64,000 bases of DNA, taken from contig JAJEKV010000017.1 of the NCBI GenBank assembly GCA_021234155.1, positions 7,665,253 to 7,729,252 of the forward strand, read 5' to 3'. Origin of the DNA: Isoetes taiwanensis. Taxonomy: Eukaryota > Streptophyta > Lycopodiopsida > Isoetales > Isoetaceae. Below, in pieces: positions 60,178-64,000 of the stretch; position 1 is the stretch's first letter; every line of letters begins with the position of its first letter. The notes below the pieces were generated by a model that saw only the letters and a list, made by a program, of their open reading frames with translations, did not search any database and had not been told where the DNA came from. A program made the position numbers and the translations under genes.

Positions 60178-61131
60178 GAACCCTTATATGCTGGGGCAGC
60201 AAACAAACACATAGTTGAGACAATTGACATAGATGAGGTGGTAGCTACAACTCCGAGGGGCAGAATAGAAAAGGAAGCATGTTAAAACACCTCTTAGTAA
60301 AAGGACCCCCGACACAAGTCTACAAGGACTTGAACTCCACAACAAAATGACCAAAAAAGGTACACGCTTGTTTTCCGAATTGGGAACATTAGAAGCGCTT
60401 TAAGCAAGATGCACAACAAGATTCAAGCGTCCAGCGACACAATGCGGCACACTGAAAGCACAAGCTAAAGACACCAACATGGTCCAAAGCGATTCCAAAG
60501 GTTCGGCGATGTTGACAATTACCATATAGTTCCAAATTCTGCGGCGACCTCTACAAAGGCCTCCTCTAACACTTGTTGATGCGAGGCGGACAAGGATATT
60601 GAAGATGTGGAGAAAAAGGTCAACAAGGTTGTGACCCGAATCACTAGGCTCACAAGGTCAAGGACCAAAAATGTTCTGAGAACCCGAGTGAGGGGTGAGT
60701 CAAATGATTCGGTTGATGAGGGCGTCGTTATAACGTCGCACTAGGGAAAAAAAACCCTAGTCTAATGTAATTTTCCCCATACTTGTTTGGGGCCCAATTT
60801 TGATTGCACAAGACTTGCCAAAGCAGTTAAAGGTTTTGTTTAATACCATAATATATTTATTTATTTATTTATTTATTTATTTTTGGTGGCAAGATATTTA
60901 GATTTTATTAATAAAAAATGTTTTACAACCTTATTTATAAGCCTCTCAACAGGCTAGATGGGAAATATTTGCACCACACCCAAGAGAAAGGAAAGGTGAG
61001 ATGCTAGCTAACTTAGTACTTAAATCAAGACACCTCTACATCTTCTCTACTACAACTGGTACTACAGCGGACTCTTCAAGCCCCAGCTTCTTCCCAGAAG
61101 ATAGATACTACTGGAGCGTCTCTTGATTCTT
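60178..61131. other. Region with decayed coding traces
   Basis: RVRGESNDSVDEGVVITS-stop (to 60744) may be the C-terminal end of the preceding gene. 60851-60881 is a short (TTTA)n run. No other gene is seen. Confidence 0.35.
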
Positions 61132-61406
61132 TCCCTCATTGTGTCCTTGTAAAATTTGTTTGGAGTTTCAACCTAGGGATCAATATGCATTTGCCTGCAG
61201 AAGGAGAAAGCATCCACAAGTGGTACTTAGTGAATCTGAAGATGAGGATAGTGAGTCCGAAAATGAGGATATATTTATTTTCCCTCATTGTGTCCTTGTA
61301 AAATTTGTTTTGAGTTTCAACCTAGGGATCAATATGCATTTGCCTGCAGAAGGAGAAAACATCCACAAGTGGTACTTAGTGAATCTGAAGATGAGGATAG
61401 TGAGAG
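61132..61406. repeat. 149-bp tandem duplication containing coding-like sequence
   Basis: Units start TCCCTCATTGTGTCCTTGTA at 61132 and 61281. Each encodes, on the plus strand, PCKICLEFQPRDQYAFACRR (FEF in the second) and KHPQVVLSESEDEDSE. After unit 2 the frame runs on to a possible GT donor at 61511. An exon-like unit with CxxC and an acidic tail has been duplicated; the family is not recognised. Confidence 0.7.
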
Positions 61407-61954
61407 AACCCAGACAGATAACGAAGAAACCAAAGTGCCAAAACAACCTATTACATATAAAAGGTGCAATCCTGTTATATTTGAGAATGTGTATTCTCTA
61501 CAAGTTTCAGGTTGGTAATTGGAGCACATCCTTGCATGCGTGAGAACAAGGCAGTCGTGAATGAGGAAACGCGGAGGATAAAGCACGGAGGGCCACCGCA
61601 AAGGGTTCTTGATAGCGGGGAAACACCCATACATTGGGGGGGGGGAGATACTAATACGTATGTATCTAACTATGGCTATCAGCACTCTCCATCATCCGGT
61701 AGCAAAGCTAAAGCGCGAGAGTCTAGCAGATTGCGGCAACGTCGGCACATCTCGATTGCACTTCCCAAAGAGAGTCCAAAGACATCTCGATAGCACTTTC
61801 CAAATAGAGTCCGGCACATGTCGCGTAAAGTCCAAGCACAATCAAAGCCGGATATTGGCGGTGCTTGCAAACGTTGAGGGATGGGTACCTGCATCGAAAT
61901 TGATGGTGCTTGACATAAATGGTGTCTTCGTACGCATTAATAACAGAGGAGAAC
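61407..61954. other. Noncoding region
   Basis: No gene recognised. CTCGATWGCACTTYCCAAAK and AGAGTCC phrases recur near 61750-61810 (a short duplication). Confidence 0.35.
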
Positions 61955-63632
61955 TGTGGCGTCCCCTACTGCTGTTATACGGTGCACTCCACCGTGATAC
62001 AAACAGAGTTCATCCCCATACCAGCTCCATGCCGTCTGAGGGCCCTCCACATGACACTACAACCGTGGCGAGTTCCGATTGGGAAGAGTGAAGGGTCATT
62101 TTACCCGTCTCCCTCGGGGGCCTACCTAGTCTGCGGAAGCGTAAACATACATGTCAGTATATAACATCACATATCCACCTCGAAGGGTGGTCCATCACAT
62201 CTGCATAAACAAGGTGAGCACAATACATATGGGGAGTCCTACCCAAGGCTCGGACTCAAGGGGATGGTAGACGGCTTGGGTCTCGGAGTTCATTGCGAGC
62301 ATGAAATTCATGGCAATGGATTTGGGCTGGCATATGAACATGGCATAATGGCATAGGGTTGTCCACTCCATCCGCCCCTCCATGCACACTTTGCGAGAAT
62401 AGGCTGAAAAGTGTCGGGACTGGATCAGAGCCGCCGGGATGCATAGCCAAAGGGGCTATTCACCGGGTCTCATCCTCCCGATTCCTGATGGGGCAGGAAG
62501 GGATCGCTCCCCTCCGGAGATCTGCATGCCGACTCAAGGTGACTAGAGGGCCACGCCCAGATTCGATCAAACCCATCGGAAAGTGTACACCACTTCACGG
62601 GTGTCGAGTCTATGCCCTACCCACACTCGGTGGTAAGCCATTAGACCTAGTCGTTATGATCCCTGGTAGGCCTTACACACCAGAGGGATCGTTCAAGAGT
62701 CGGAACATGAACCTCCTTCTTAGCCAGTCTGGCCCCTTCACCCACAACCAGGTGTGGTTCTTGTGCACAGGCCGAATCTATAGTGTGCTAGAGAGGCTAA
62801 TCTAGGAGCATCTACTACCAAGCTTTAGGTCTCTACCCCCCTTCCCAATACAAGGAGTTCATAGAGATACATCATCCACACACATCACAGAAGAACTAAA
62901 GAACTATATCGAATCTATATCATAGAGTTAGGTTCTTTAGTTAGAATCTGGTATCTAGAGATCTAGAAAGCTGCTATGGGCAATTTAATAGGCTAACCCT
63001 ACTGATTCTATGATTGAAACATGGTTTAAGCTATTAAATTGCCTAAATACCTGATCCTTGAGTGGCTTCTCCTGATCTGAGCTCGACCATCCTGCTGAAA
63101 CGCTCGAATCAAGGGAAACTAATGGTGCAATTCTCCCAGGCAGAGTCTGGGAGGCGGTTTTGGCTATTGAGGCAGCCAAAACAGAGCTCTAAAACCCTAG
63201 AAACGAAAAATGGGTAAGTTAAGGTTTCTCTCCTTAAATAGACATGGGGTTGGCTAGGGTTTCCAATTATCCCCTTTAGGCATGTGGGATAATTGGGAAT
63301 GGGCCCACTTGCCTTTAATGGCTAGGTGGCAAAATGTGCCCACATGGAAATGTGTGCCCACATTAATGTGTACATTGGTAAATGTGCACATTAATTGCAC
63401 ACTTGGGTATGGCCCACTTGACATCAAGTGTCCATATGGAAATGTGTGCTCACATTAATGTGTACATTGGTAAATGTGCACATTAATACTAATGCACGTT
63501 CTTAGCAAGTTGCCCCCTAGGGGCTACCCACTTGGCTACACGTCGGCGTACACGTCAGTTGGAGTGGCGTGTACGCGTGACGGGGCAGTACAGTATACGT
63601 CCTGGGACCGTATACTGTGCTGGAATGTCACA
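61955..63632 (-). repeat. Gypsy-type 3' LTR, ~1.68 kb
   Basis: In minus orientation it begins TGTGACATTCCAGC at 63632 and ends GGGGACGCCACA at 61955. Same family plan as 56288-57914. It contains a duplicated block ATGGAAATGTGTGCYCACAT, TTAATGTGTACATTGGTAAA (63345-63395 and 63435-63485). The purine tract follows at 63633. The interior of the element lies to the right and leaves the window. Confidence 0.75.
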
Positions 63633-64000
63633 TTCTCCCCACCTTGAAATGATGCTGTCCGCAGCATCGTGGGTCTCCCCACCTTGGGATCTTCCTAACC
63701 TGCAATCATCCTGATACATACAATATACCACTATAATACTTACACATTTACTAGGATTACCTTAAGGTAATATTTTTAAGCATTATTACGCCCTTAACTT
63801 ATAATTTAACTTATCAATCCATTACATCATCAACAAGGTACTCACAATTCACTTATGACAACAATTTAGTTTATCAAAATTTTAACATTTCATAATTATT
63901 GTTCTAGGTACTCTTCATTCCTTGCAACACATTCCAACAAAATTTGTGTTGCAAGTCTTCGTAGCTCGACCTCCTTGCCCTCCAAAGCGCTCTATTGGCC
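63633..64000 (-). mobile_element. 3' interior edge of the gypsy-type element, running out of the window
   Basis: Next to the LTR is the purine tract AAGGTGGGGAGAA. On the minus strand at 64000-63905 a short frame (ANRALWRARRSSYEDLQHKF) ends in a stop. It resembles the C-terminal end of gypsy pol after the chromodomain, but the match is weak. Confidence 0.4.

Noticed and set aside
56288-63632. The two large LTRs as the ends of one gypsy element
   Set aside because: Both have the purine tract on the right-hand side, no primer-binding site lies left of 61955, and the sequences are too different for a pair.
61955-63632. Open frame of 148 codons at 62359-62805 as a gene
   Set aside because: Lies wholly inside an LTR shared with 56.3-57.9 kb and has no recognisable domain.

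Overview
The window is nuclear DNA of a land plant with a large, transposon-rich genome. Evidence: GT-AG introns, a plant P1B-2 heavy-metal ATPase with twelve exons, a PPR-gene remnant, Ty1/copia and chromodomain Ty3/gypsy retrotransposons, LINE, hAT and CACTA pieces, and a TRIM. DUF7869-type transposon genes together with prokaryote-like DNA methyltransferase genes make me lean to a fern or other seedless plant; that is inference. Only one clearly functional-looking host gene is recognised, plus two unidentified open frames.  Layout. 0.1-12.6 kb: a decayed mobile element ('element 1') with a DUF7869-type gene on the minus strand (141-3374) and a divergent gene on the plus strand (8.7-12.3 kb) resembling a ParB-like domain followed by a beta-class amino-methyltransferase; a hAT transposon (about 4.7-7.3 kb) lies between them. 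13.5 kb: a CACTA end. 14.16-14.60 kb: a complete TRIM with target-site duplication. 16.0-19.1 kb: a foldback and two unidentified genes. 19-27.9 kb: mostly noncoding, with two tandem MITEs, LINE and SINE pieces and a gypsy integrase/chromodomain piece. 27.9-33.3 kb: the heavy-metal ATPase gene, minus strand.  37.0-50.7 kb: one Ty1/copia element with 443-bp LTRs (3 differences) and TCTAC target duplications. Nested in it, at 39.34-47.90 kb, is an 8.56-kb DNA element ('element 2') with short terminal inverted repeats and a TTA(A/G) duplication. It also carries a DUF7869-type gene (minus) and a divergent, intron-containing ParB-like/beta-class methyltransferase gene (plus). 50.7-64 kb: a PPR pseudogene, fragments of an unknown RING-like gene, two solo or partial gypsy-type LTRs of about 1.65 kb, and tandem duplications.  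How the parts fit. The most striking result is that two independent loci share one two-gene plan: a DUF7869 gene divergent from a ParB-like/methyltransferase gene. In each, the noncoding parts carry an element-specific palindrome: ATCGC-N4-GCG(A/T)T at about ten sites in element 1, and TATTC-N2-GAATA in element 2, including seven sites at an exact 41-bp period. I propose a family of plant DNA transposons carrying their own DNA modification (and perhaps ParB-like site-recognition) module. Both copies show frame breaks, so these are probably no longer autonomous.
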